Assembly (NCBI GenBank): GCA_001687465.1
Contig: LVLI01000145.1
Span: 1 to 45,104 of the forward strand
DNA length: 45,104 nucleotides
Reading direction: 5' to 3'
From: Halocafeteria seosinensis
Taxonomy: Eukaryota; Sar; Bigyra; Bicosoecida
The notes under the pieces were generated by a model that saw only the letters and a program-made list of their open reading frames with translations, was not told where the DNA came from and did not search any database. This document shows, in pieces, positions 1 to 11,200 of the stretch. Position 1 is the stretch's first letter; each line of letters opens with the position of its first letter. The position numbers were made by a program, and so were the translations under genes.

Positions 1-217
1 TTGCTACGGCACCGTCTTTGAAGGAATGACACTATATCATCCCTACGTGCGTAGTGTAGCATCTTATAGACCCTTGGGGAGGACGCTGACTTGACTTCAC
101 AACACCTCCTCGACCCCTGTCGAACGCGTATTACTGGCCGCAAACAGGGAGATTGTAATAAAATTTGTCCACCGTCTGTCTCTGTTTCTTACTTCCTTCC
201 TATCCGCGTATGATTGT
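1..217. other. Left edge: possible 3' UTR of an upstream gene
   Basis: No coding region is supported here. An AATAAA at 157-162 is followed by TTTGTCC and a CTGTCTCTG run. This resembles the AATAAAATTTCTTGTCTGTC context after the first complete gene (2449 onward), so it may be the poly(A) signal of a plus-strand gene lying outside the window. A (TG)n microsatellite begins at 215, just before the first gene. This is inference from the shared motif only. Confidence 0.3.
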
Positions 218-235
218 GTGTGTGTGTGTGTGTGT
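215..235. repeat. (TG)n microsatellite in a 5' UTR
   Basis: About ten TG units lie 34 bp upstream of the chosen ATG at 269. An upstream in-frame GTG/TG-rich reading would add a Cys-Val-rich leader to the protein. I treat that as untranslated because the downstream ATG opens directly onto a good signal peptide. Confidence 0.8.
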
Positions 236-268
236 ATGTGTGCATGTAAACATCACTGTCAACAAACA

Positions 269-2278
269 ATGAGGAGCGTGGGAATCGGCGTTGTAATCGT
301 GCTACAGGTTTTCGGAAGTGTGGTGGCCAAGTATAATTACGTGGAGCATGCTATTCAACGGGCACAGAACGGCGATGTTGACGGGGCGTTGCGGATATTC
401 GATGACGGTCTTCGTGTGTTCCCCCATGACCAAGCCTTGCTGGCGAACGCGGCCATTGGGTACTGGCAAAAAGCAGACCATTCACGGGACGAAGAAGAGC
501 AACGAGAATGGTTCCAGCATGCTATGCATTTGTTAAAAAAGGCGCTCGTGTGGGATCCCACCAGCGAGCATTCTAGGAGCAACTTCGAAGGACTTCTCGA
601 GCGTATTCGAATGAAAGACCCTTCGTTGGTAGATGCTGATATAGAGGATTACTTGCTCCCGGAGTCTTTTTTGCAGCCGTACGAGTCCATGGATTCCTCT
701 GTGTATCAGACCAAAGAGGAAGACCGAGGACTTCCTGAGCCTCCCCCACTTCCCAAAGATATCTACCGGCGTTCCGAAATATTATTCGACTTTGGGTACC
801 GGGAGAAAGCAATCGACGAGCTTTGCCAAAAGGTGCGTCCGGATGCACAGAGATGGAAACATGATCACTGTAGTTGTGTCATTGCATTCTCCACCGCGAA
901 AATGCCTTTACAGGAACACGTTTTGATCAAATTGCCCCAGAAGGAAATCCAACAAGGCTTTCCCAGTGTTACAACCGTGATGAGAGCTTCAGCCGTTGTC
1001 AAGGTGCACATTTATGCTGGCTGCGCTTGTGTGACTAAGAATATTAATATGTGGAATGCTTTATACAGGTCTGTGGTTTTGTCCTAATTAAGGATGCTAT
1101 CCCGCCGGACCTTACAGAACGGATTCACCGAGAGCAAGATGAATGGTTTGATACAACATATGAGGAAGAAATTCGAGGGGATCCTGCGCTTGAAAACGCG
1201 AACACCTATGAGGCCACCCATTTTGCTATTCGGAGCAAGGGTAGATTTGAGTTTTCTAATCCTCTTAGAGAACCATTCACTAACAAGAGTATCATTAACA
1301 GTGATTTCACTCGTCCAATTATGGCAAGGTGAGCGGGACTTTCTGCTTCCCACCTGCCACATTTTTGGCTGTTGGTAACTTGCATTTTCATTACAGAGTG
1401 ATGGGCGAAAATCGATTGGAAATTGATACTTTTTCAACCGTCACCTCCCTTCCGCAAACTCCAGTACAGCATTGGCATAGGGATGATGGGTATCTTTTTA
1501 CAGATATGACTCAGTCCACTCCGCTTTCACGAACAATCGAACGCGACAGGTTAATAAACTTTTTAACAGACGGTGGAAAGAGGAAACTCGAATATGACCG
1601 TAAGTTTGGAGCGCAAGAACGAATACGCTTCGCACAGGCGATGTTATTCTGATAATGAGCATGCAGAAATTGAAGAAAGATTATCGAAGCTTACTCGGAG
1701 TCAAAAAAAACGAGCACTTACACACTCTCGATGGGGATTCTACAGCACGGCAATGCATTTACCTTCCCATGGCGTGGTGCAGTTTATTCCTTTGCGGGAT
1801 GTAGATTTCTCCATGGGACCCACGCAATTCGTTCCAGGGACGCACATTCACTGTACTTCGGAATGGGAGAAAGAAGAATCGTTGCCATCCACTTTTGACA
1901 ACTTTATTGCTAATTTTTGCCCAGAAGCATCACTACGGATCCTCGACACTGATGCTTCAGCAGGAACCTCTTTACTGTTTGATTTTCGCACCTTGCACCG
2001 GGGAGGAAAAAATGCCCATCCTAGTGCACGACGCCCACTAATGTATATGACATTTTTCCAGGTACGGTGTTCCAACGCCAGAGTACTTAGGCTGTTAAAT
2101 GTTATAAACCGCATCACGTACATCTTCTTTTCAGGAATGGTATTATGACAAAGTGAATTTCCATCAGAAACAGACTAAGGATTTTGATAGATTGGCACCG
2201 AATGAGCGTAAGCTACTGAATCGTTTAGACACGAAGCGATACATCCGCCGACTAGAGGAACGCCTTGAGTCTCTGTAA
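269..2278 (+). CDS. TPR + phytanoyl-CoA dioxygenase-like (PhyH) protein with signal peptide
   Basis: The model is six exons (269-832, 914-1003, 1069-1328, 1397-1599, 1667-2061, 2135-2278), 551 residues, with all phases consistent. The start at 269 gives a hydrophobic leader (VGIGVVIVLQVFGSVVA), then a TPR-like segment of about 80 residues (KYNYVEHAIQRAQNGDVDGA...). The C-terminal half is an Fe(II)/2-oxoglutarate dioxygenase of the PhyH type. It has GFVLIKDAIPPDL at the fold start, the H-x-D pair in QHWHRDDGYLF, FVPGTH, and the distal His and Arg in LHRGGKN...ARRPLMY. All three iron ligands and the cosubstrate Arg are therefore visible. The substrate cannot be read. The architecture (leader, TPR, dioxygenase) recalls prolyl-3-hydroxylases of the secretory pathway, but the catalytic domain reads as PhyH. 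The in-frame 81-bp intron at 833-913 is the least certain one, because it could be read through. Confidence 0.75.
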
Positions 2279-2444
2279 GGACGCTTCGATTTGCCTTTTA
2301 TATGGTAGTGTAGGCACTATTCTTATCCATATATACTTGCAGATTTGTGGATGTAGGAGAGGAGATTGAGTCAAACTATAACTTTGACGTCCATGGATAT
2401 GATGAAAAATCCCAAATAGAAGAACCATAGGGTGCGAAGAATAA

Positions 2445-2690
2445 TGTTAATAAAATTTCTTGTCTGTCTCTGCTTTGCTAATGTTGGCTCACGTTGGTGT
2501 TAGCCTAACTCCCATCCCGAAAGTATTTTGAGCTTTCCGCCCCTCTTCAAGTGGATCTGGGAACGGGAAGCCGCTTCCTCTTGTAACATGTTCGGCTTGG
2601 GACGGCAGCGCCTGTCGACTTGCCTTCACGGAGCACTTTGTTCGCAGCAACTTGCACTAGCGGGAGTAAGCTTCTGGCCGGCATAGTACC
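2445..2690 (-). pseudogene. Decayed duplicate of the kelch gene's 3' end
   Basis: The minus strand aligns with the last ~180 bp and the 3' flank of the kelch gene at 2957-3260. It reads QVAANKVLREGKS, identical to the intact copy, and further down has LPVP against LPLP. The copies then diverge through small indels that break the frame, and a stop comes early. The flanking GTTAATAAAATTTCTTGTC also matches GTTATTAAAGTTCTTTGTC beyond the intact stop, so the 3' UTR was copied too. No kelch domain or start codon is present. It is a non-functional tandem relic. Confidence 0.75.
2449..2454 (+). terminator. Poly(A) signal AATAAA
   Basis: A canonical AATAAA lies about 170 bp after the TAA of the dioxygenase gene and is followed by a T/GT-rich tract (TTTCTTGTCTGTCTCTG). 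It is placed by motif and position only. The same stretch also resembles the 3' flank of the kelch gene at about 2957, so it may have arrived with the duplicated tail described next. Confidence 0.45.
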
Positions 2691-3021
2691 CCATTGTGGG
2701 GATTCTCAATGTGGATAGCCGAAAGAAACTACATTGTAGTGGGAAAAGGAAGCACGTTCACTGGTCATACGATGGCGCTTGGGAATACACCCGTTAGTGT
2801 TTACTGTTCAACCACGAGATCCCAGCTAACGACTTTGTTGGCGGTGGTCGCTGTTAATGCAGTAAGAGACACGAGCTAGTTGTAGCTGTCAAAGCTCCTG
2901 CTGGTTGTTTAACGGGAGAAACAGGAGTGATAAGAGCCGTAGGGCATAAACTATAGTGTTACGTTATTAAAGTTCTTTGTCTACCGCTACCAACTGGTAC
3001 CGCTACCACGTTGGATTTGGT

Positions 3022-6000
3022 TCATGTTTGGCGTTTGCCCAGTTCTCGTAGGATGTAGTCCACTCCAAAATCAATTTGAGCTTTACGAGTCTGCATGTCT
3101 CTCTTCAGTTGATCTGGGAGCGGGAGGCCACTTCCTCCTGTAGCGTGCTTGGATTGGTACTGCGGTCCCAATCCTGCCGATTTACCTTCGCGGAGAACTT
3201 TGTTTGCAGCAACTTGAGCTTGCGCTGCCGCCACAGGGGGTAAGCTTCTAGTTCCAGTAGTAGTTCGCGTTTGCCGTTTTCTCCCTCGAGAAATATCCGC
3301 TCGGGAAATACCGGCACCTCTGTGTGTGTCATCCACAGAGATAATTCCGTGATGCAGTAATTCCGCCGCAGTTTTCTCATCCAAATACGATTTCGAGCTC
3401 CTGGCTGAAGGCTGAACGCTAACCTCCTCCGCTTGTTCAGCATCACCAGAAGCGGAAACGTTGTGTCTTCCAGCAGAGATACTGCTCGATTGAACGAGCC
3501 TTCTTCCAACTGTCCCAGGGACGTGACCCTCATCAAGGCGGGCGAAGCACCCGAAGGTGTTCGTTTGGGATGTACCCCCATCAACAGGGACGGAGGATGA
3601 CGACATCGCTTTCTTCGATACCGCCAACGCGGGAGGTTCGAGTACTTGTGCAACTAGTTGCCGTAGCTGTACTTCAGGTAAAGTCCTTAGCTCGTCATAC
3701 ACAGAGTAATCGTTCTTCCCTGTAGCATGTTTAAGCACGCTTTGCTTAGACTTTGAGGTGCTGGTCTTGCTCTGGTTTTGGTGGACGATTTCTGAAGCAT
3801 AGGAAGCACCTGTAACAAGGGCAGCAAGATACTCGTTTGGAACAACATCAGGGAACGGGTCTTCTCCATGGTTACTATCCACACTCCCCGGAGTTCGCCG
3901 TATTGAAGATTCCTCGTCACTCGATACTTCTAGTTGTTCCGATGAAGCCTCCTGTTGCTCTGGCATTGAAACAGCACTGTCCTCTGCGCTTGCGCCTTTA
4001 AACCCATAGCCCTGACTTATTATGGAGGCGGCGCTCTGCTTTAGAGAGTTCGATAGATCAACACTCTCGTGCTTCTCTCTGGATGCCTCAAGAAGTCTTT
4101 TCGCAAGTTGCCTTCCCTGATATTGCTCTGATTTGGTTAGTCTGGTGGTACGTTCCCTCTGCTGCCTCAAAGTGGGAGAATATGTCTTGTATTCTGCAGT
4201 ACTCGCGGTATCCTGCTTAGCATTTCGAACAATTTTGCTTCCCGGTAATACCAAAAATTCTGGAGGGAACCTTATGGGCGTTTCTTCTTTGCAGCTTTCT
4301 ACTGGCTCTTGTCTCTGATGGGCGGCAAGAGGTAAATGTTGTCGCAAATATCCAAGTTTGTCGGATCCGGTAGATCTGCTAACCATTTTGCTTGTCTCGG
4401 AGCCTCCTACATATTTCCGCTCTTGCTTTTTCTTCTCCGATGGTGATTCCACAGCTTCTCTTTGCGGGAGTTGCATGATATGTGGGCCTGCAAGCCTTCC
4501 GGACATTGGATCGCACATGGACAGATCAGACTTCCTAATAAATAAACTGTCTGTTTCATCCCTGATTGACGAGAATTTCGGTGTCCCCTCATCATCACTA
4601 TTTTCCTGCAAAGCTTCCTCCACCAAGACGGAGGACTTAAAGAGCGTTGATTCCAACGAATTTTCATTATCCACAGTCTCGGTAACCGCCGGTAATTGAG
4701 GAACATTTTGTCCACCCTCACCCGAAGGTTTTTGCGATCCATCTTCGGAAGCCGTCGCCGACGAACGGACGGACTGCCTGCGGGACATTGACCCTTTACT
4801 GGACCTGCGAGAAGACTTCACACTCTCGGTCTCCTTGCTTCCGGTTTCTTTTCTCTCAGTAAGGAACTCTTCTGATACGCCTTGATGCTTTGCTACACTC
4901 CGTTCGTTCTCGAGTGGAGGAAAGCATATGTGAAATACATCCGTTACCTGAGCGAGTCCCATAGAAGGAGTCAAGCTAAAGACTAGATCCCTCGCATTTG
5001 CGAGAGCTTGCCTGTCGCGCCATTTGTACAGAAAATCCGGATCATTGTTATTGATAGGTTCGTCTTGAAGAGCATTGCCTTCTCCCAAGAGTAACTCTTG
5101 GAATTCTTCCTGCGTAAATTGCCTCCAGGGATTGGGGCGATACGACAATGCTGATTCCGATTTCCCAGAGGGATGACTCGTCAGGGATTGCTCTTGCATC
5201 CTCTGCTGAAGCATTTCAACATAGTGCTTGTAAAGCATAGCAACGTTACTCATCAGCGGATTAGAATAGTTCATGGATGGAGACTGTTTGGATTCGCCTG
5301 ATGACACCTTCGCGCTAATAGAGCTTAGCCTTTTCGCGTTTTTCTTAATCAATGTACTTGGTTCTTCTACGTATATACCTCCCATGACCACAATCCTCTT
5401 AAAGTCGTATTCATTTCGAATGTCCTGCTTGTCTTGGAGTGTTGCCTTCTCGATGACCAGCGTACCGTCCTCTCTTCGTTTTAGTCGATGTGCTCTGCTG
5501 CCTTTAGCGGAATACATGCTTCCCCATCCAGTGGGTGGAGCGGGAACGGATCCATCTTCATTTTTGGTAGACGGTTCAGGTTGAGACTGAGGATCATTAC
5601 GTCTCCGTGAACAGAAATCGCGCAAGTCTTGCAGACGGGATTGTGGGTCATCGTCCGGATCTATTAGTTCCGCATGGGGACCCGGAAAGCCATCCATTGC
5701 GCTACGTAGCATTCGGGTTTCCTGCTGCGTCAGTCCAACGCTGTGCATGATAAAGTAGTAACGGGGCCAAGGCAGGTATTCTGACTCTTCACACGCTACA
5801 CGATGGGTTTGAGGGTGATCAAGAAAGTGCTGTATGTCCTGTTTTCGTGAACTGTACTCGGCAGGATCTGAGCTAACGCTCACTGGAGACATATCCTCGG
5901 GGGTTGCCGGTACCCAGTTCCAATGGTATTGCTCTGCACGAACCGACATAAGCTTTCATGCAAGCACGCACGACGCAACATGGTGGCGACCTACCTGTGT

Positions 6001-7696
6001 CAAATGCCCAAAGCGTCATAGACGGGGACGAATGGCGCGTTCTTCCGCCGCACAGGAGAAACCTGGATGGATTCCAAGGATCCTGCTCTAGCCTATGTCC
6101 ATACGACGCGTCCGGTAACGGATACTCTTCGCGTTTCCCACCTTTCTGCTTGCTCCTTGACTGCTGGCGAGAAGACCTTGCTCCGTAAAAGGAAAATGAC
6201 CTCGACGACCCTCCTTCCTTTTGCCCTCTAGGTGTAGCACTTCCTTCTGCCTTTGGAGTAGACGCCGGAAACTGAAAGCTCCTACGTGACCTCGCACTTG
6301 AAGGAGGTGTTTCTTCCTGGGCCTGCTTCGGTTCTCGAGGAGCCTTAGCCAGCTGCTTCGCTGCGTCAATCCGATTGTACCAAATCTTCCATTTCTTCGT
6401 GTTCAAATCTAGACTCCAGAGATCACCAAAGGCACCCTGCTTGCCATAGCCCCCATATACCCACAGGTCGCTATTTCCCATTACAATGGAGGCGTGGGAG
6501 CCTCGACCTGCAGGAGCGATTGAGCCTTCCATATCAACTTTTCTCCATCGACTATCAATTATATCAAATATGTATACATCATTGAGTGGAGTATCTTCTC
6601 GTTTTCCAAACTCCAGACGAGTAAAGCCCCCAAACATCACCAAACAAGGGCGGTTATTATTCATCCAAAAGGCAAGTGTATGGCATCTTCGCATATCCGG
6701 AACGATTGCACTTTCACCACGCACCTCTTCATGGCTCTCAAACAAATCAGGACGTTCATCTGCCAAAGAGCCTCGCCTTTTGTTCGAATCTGCCGGACTC
6801 TCGCCTCCGTCAGTTTTTGCTTGAGAGGAGCTAGTCTGATCTTTTGATTTTTTCACGGAACCCTCACCGACATCAACCCTATACCAAGTGAGCGTAAGTG
6901 TATCTAAGTAAAACATGTCCCTGTGCAATTCCGGCAGATTGCGCCCTGAGTTCAACTGGTCTTCAACGCTACTGCTTCTTCTTCCTCGGGGGGAGGATGT
7001 GGAGCCACGGTTTGTCGCGGACCCGTTTGCTCCGATACGAGTAATTGTTGCTCCTTCACCTGTAAATCAGAAACTTTAAGCCCACTAATAGAACAGGCTC
7101 TCACACAGAAGGATTACTAAAAACATTACCTCCGTGAATATAGATCCGATTACCCACAGCTACTGCAGCATGATGAGAGCGTGGTCTTGGGCGGTCCCCC
7201 TTGGTTTGTACTACTGACCATGTCCCGTCGTTAATATCGTACACTGCAACATCATTGATACGATACTCTGAGCGAAATGTTCCATGTTCGCTTTCGTCAT
7301 CGGCCGCATCGCTTTCGGTATCTCCTGGGTGATGACTTGGTCGCGCTCCAACGCTCACCCCTCCAATGATATAGATTTTGTCCTGGCAACAAGACTCACC
7401 GAAACAAGCATCATAACAATCAAAAGCGATATTAAAGCTTTCAAACCAACTACACATACTCCAACTCTGGCTGAGGTGTAGCCATCTCTCATCCGAGGAG
7501 GAGGCTGGTGTGTTTCTACCGGAACTTTTCTGTCAATTTCCAATGCAACCGATACACAAACAACAATCATCGTTCACGGAATACACATGTCGTTGTTGGC
7601 CCAAGCAAACGGAACGTACCTCCAAATGGGATGGACCTCCGAGCTGTAAGTCTCATCTCCTTTGACATATCGTCTTTGTCGACGGGGTTGCGACAT
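3022..7696 (-). CDS. Kelch-repeat protein with long disordered C-terminus
   Basis: The model is five exons on the minus strand (7620-7696, 7460-7529, 7130-7382, 5995-7059, 3022-5933), 1458 residues, with all phases closing. The start ATG at 7696 gives MSQPRRQRRYVKGDETYSS. About five kelch repeats follow over the first ~500 residues, with the usual GG and W spacing: PPPRMRDGYTSARVGDKIYIIGG, RSHHAAVAVGNRIYIHGG, RRCHTLAFW...LVMFGGF, GRGSHASIVMG...WVYGGYG and SYGHRL...FLLCGGR. They probably form one beta-propeller for protein binding. The remaining ~950 residues are Ser/Glu/Lys-rich with low-complexity stretches and no domain I recognise. Partner and location are unknown. It is head to head with the gene at 8261, and a broken copy of its tail lies just downstream. 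The splice at 5934-5994 joins the propeller to the long tail exon (AFDT|EQYHWNW). Confidence 0.8.
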
Positions 7697-8260
7697 CCTC
7701 CTGGGACCCTCCAAACGTCTCTGCCAATTCCTCGCGACGTTGAGGCCTTTTTCGAAGACGTCAATGAGTTCCCACTGTAAAATAGCCCCTCTTTCCCTAA
7801 ATCACTGCACTGGGTCCACAGTTCACTTCTGAATGGCTCGATCCTGTCAGTTGCGACGAAAAACGCGCGCTGCGAACCGCCGCCACCAATAAACACTGCT
7901 TTCAAAAACCACCCGAGCAAAGTTTCAAACGATTAGGAGCTCTCATTTCGTGCCCAACCACAATCCAACGGGATCTGTCATATTTCGTCGAGATACAGAC
8001 AGCCCTTGCACGTGCACGAGTGCTTCACAAACCCGTCAGTTCGCGCGCTGGAAGTCGCAACTTGTCCCACAAACACAGTCGTCTCTAGTCGAATGCGAAT
8101 TGTTAACAATACATATGCCCACACAGTGGAAGAAAAGAACGAATACGGGAGATCCGACAATTATGACGAACCATGTGCTCTGGTAGAGCGCAATGTCGGA
8201 AGTCGTTGAAGTAACGTGGTAGAGGACGTGCAAACCATACTTTAGCACATTGGTATAGTG
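7697..8260. promoter_or_regulatory. Shared 5' region of two divergent large genes
   Basis: These 564 bp separate the start codons of the kelch gene (minus) and the unknown large gene (plus), so the region must hold both promoters and both 5' UTRs. I see no clear TATA element or other known motif. Short reading frames here lack coding character. An untranslated first exon of the kelch gene is possible, because TTTTACAG at about 7780 on the minus strand looks like an acceptor. Confidence 0.45.
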
Positions 8261-11200
8261 ATGTCGTCGTCTTCTAGTGGTGGTGCTGATCGTGCAACGA
8301 CAGCCAAGACTACGTCATTTGCGGATGATGTGCTCATGCGAGAACGGTCACAAGACATGGTCTCAAGTGCTGCGTCCACACGTAAGACGCCGGTGCCGAG
8401 TAGTTCCTCAGCCTCAGGGGCTCGAGCCACTTTCGCGGATGACCATGATAATCTTGAAAAATCGTCTTCGGAGAAGTTGCCGAGCGCTAGCAAATCGTCC
8501 CTGGCATGGAAGCTGTATCGCAACAAAAAAGCTGGAGTTCCGGTGGATAAAGCTGCATCGAATGATGCTCGGACGTTATCGTTACCGGAAGAAGACTTTC
8601 CAGTGCCGAAGAATGTGATGGCCCGTTTGAAGAAGAACTCCACCCACAAACATTATTCCCGAACGGAAAGCAGGCCGTGGTATCGTCTCCGATCGATGAC
8701 GAGTGCCCCCATGGCGTCGAAATCCCTGGACCTTCCCCTCAAGTGGTATGGAGAAATCAAAAAGGAGATACACTTGGATTTCTCCGGTGGGAAGGAAGAA
8801 TCAAAACTATCGCTCACAAAAGAATTTTCTAGCGTTTGGCATGATTCGTCTGTAACCGAAAAGCAGCGTCGAAAAGTGAACGAGCTGTTTGACAATTCAG
8901 TTCGGAAAAAATCGGCCGAATACATTGATTCAGCTTTTACTTCGGACACTTACGAATTTCAGCGAAGGATTGTTCCTTCTAAAGAGCTCGTGTCCGATAC
9001 ATTGCAGCGACGGAAATCTGAGCAGGGAATTGCTCAGGAGCGAACCAGTGCGCGAGGAAATATAAATACCTGGACTCTAAAATCGGATTTTACTCGCAGA
9101 CAACAGAGTGCAACTACTCAGTCTTCTTCAGGAACCTCTCGCCCCGAAACTACGTCAACACCTGGACGATCAAGCGATCGTGCAACGATTGAGCGTAATA
9201 ACGAACATAGGCTGCGAGATCCTAACGTGAACCCTTTCGCGTGGTCCCATGCTCGGTCTGTAATAGACTTGTGGGACATATGCCTACATGACGAAAATTA
9301 TCGTCAAATAGGCATCCGGTCCTCAACTGACGAAGGCAGTGCTCCCGCAGGCTCAGGAGCAAGTAGTAGTGGTGGCGGAAGTACGGTGATGCACAGCAGC
9401 ACTGCTCAGCTCAATGATTTTCCAAAAGCATCACTGAATGTGAGAGTCAACGAAGTACCCAACGTTACTTCTAGTTCCACCGACGGTCAACCCCAAATTG
9501 AAGTGCGTTCCGAAGAGGTTCAATCAAAGGTACTTTCGCTAGTGGCGGATCACCGTTTCAAGCTGGCTATGGTAGCGGTCGACTTTGACGATGAAAGCGG
9601 CACCGGCCACAATATTGCGCGTGCGTTGGGTGCTGATGAAGAACTGTTTCAAGGAGCAGTTGCGGCGAAAACATCTGTCCAGGCTGATAATCAGCAAACA
9701 AGCGATGGCAAAAAGAAACCAAAGCAATCTGGAAGCAAGAGGAAGCCGGTTAGCCGAAGCGGTGTGAAAATAAAAAATAAGCCCAAAACTCCGGATTACC
9801 AGAAGTATAGCTCCGGAGATGAGAAAAGTACTTCGAGGATGCTTCATCGAACTGACATACTGAAGGCGATGAGAAAACAGCAAGACCAATTAGAAAGCCG
9901 GAAAAAGCTAGCGGAAGATATAGAGCAGAAGGCAACCGACTACTGGAAGCGATATCTAGAGCGGTTTCAACGTAAAGACAAACGGCTGCCTTCCGAGGTA
10001 GACAGTTTCTTTTCCGAACTCCTGGGAAAGTCGTGGACTAGTGCCAGCGATGCCAACCTAAAACGCAAAAATTTGCTATCACAGGAAGAAATGAAATTTG
10101 TGAAATGTTTGACCTACTCCCGAGACAATGAAAGCCTTAGTAAAATGGTCCATGAAGCAGAAACGCTGCTGGAGAGATATTATGAATACGGAGAATCTAT
10201 TCACCCTATTGCCAATACCAAGCATGAATGGTACACAGCGAGATCGGCTCTCATGAATCTCAAGATCGATTTCCAATTCATATCTGCCAAGGTTTACCTG
10301 TCGGAGTTCGAGTCTCCCTTAAATACCAAAGTAAGCAGTGTAACAATCTTTGCTTTAATTACGCCCCAGTCTTACTCTTTAGGATGAGTGCTCCGCAGTA
10401 CCGACTAAGTCGAATTTTACAGGCAAAGTACAGTCTTTTGGATCATCCTTTGAGAATATTTTCGATGCTAGTTCTTCATCGTGTAAGGAACTTCTAGGTT
10501 GGAATTCCGTACATGTACCTATTGTTACACATTTCCCTTTCCGCCCAGGTTCTTGAGAAACGGATATATGCAGTAGTCAAGAGACTGAGGGAAAAAATGG
10601 ACCAATGGCAGAAATCCAGAGTCCTTTCAGAAGGGAGTCTACATTCTCAAGTAGCATCGAAGATACGCACAGCAATTTATGATACCATTTCTTCTACGAA
10701 ACTAGATTCTGTTTACCAGGCTATTATCGCTAGAGCAGTCTCAGTGAGCAGGGCGCTCTACCGTGGAGATAGTATGAGCAGTGCCTTAGCATTTAACAGA
10801 GAGAGTGCCGAGGACGTCGTCGAGGAAACTCCTCCCGAGCCCACCTCTGAAGAAAAGTCCAGCAATCAATTAGGGATCTTGCACGTCTGGGCATACGCCA
10901 ACATTGACGAAGAGTTGGATATTATTGAAGAACTAGACAAGGGGTCTTCCTTCGAAACTTTCACTGCCTGGCAGATACAGGCGAGCACACAAGCCAACAA
11001 AAAGACAACACCTAAGGAGGACTCTTTCTCGGATGTGGAAGCTCGAACTGTTCAGCAGCTAGGAAGGCAAAACGAACCGAAACCTAAGCGTGCTAAGAGA
11101 ACCAGCAAGTTTGACAACAAACCTTGGCGAGAGCAGCCAACATACACGAAAAAAATGGGTGCCGCGTCATCCACTGTATTGCGGAGCACTAGGTCCGCGT

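Noticed and set aside
218-268. Start codon upstream of 269 within the TG repeat
   Set aside because: The extension is a Cys/Val run made by the microsatellite, and the ATG at 269 opens directly on a clean signal peptide.
10383-10497. Alternative exon in the large unknown gene starting at the TTTAG acceptor (10382)
   Set aside because: That frame leads to a stop after joining the next exon or needs a 34-40-bp intron. The acceptor at 10398 gives normal intron sizes and a continuous helix.
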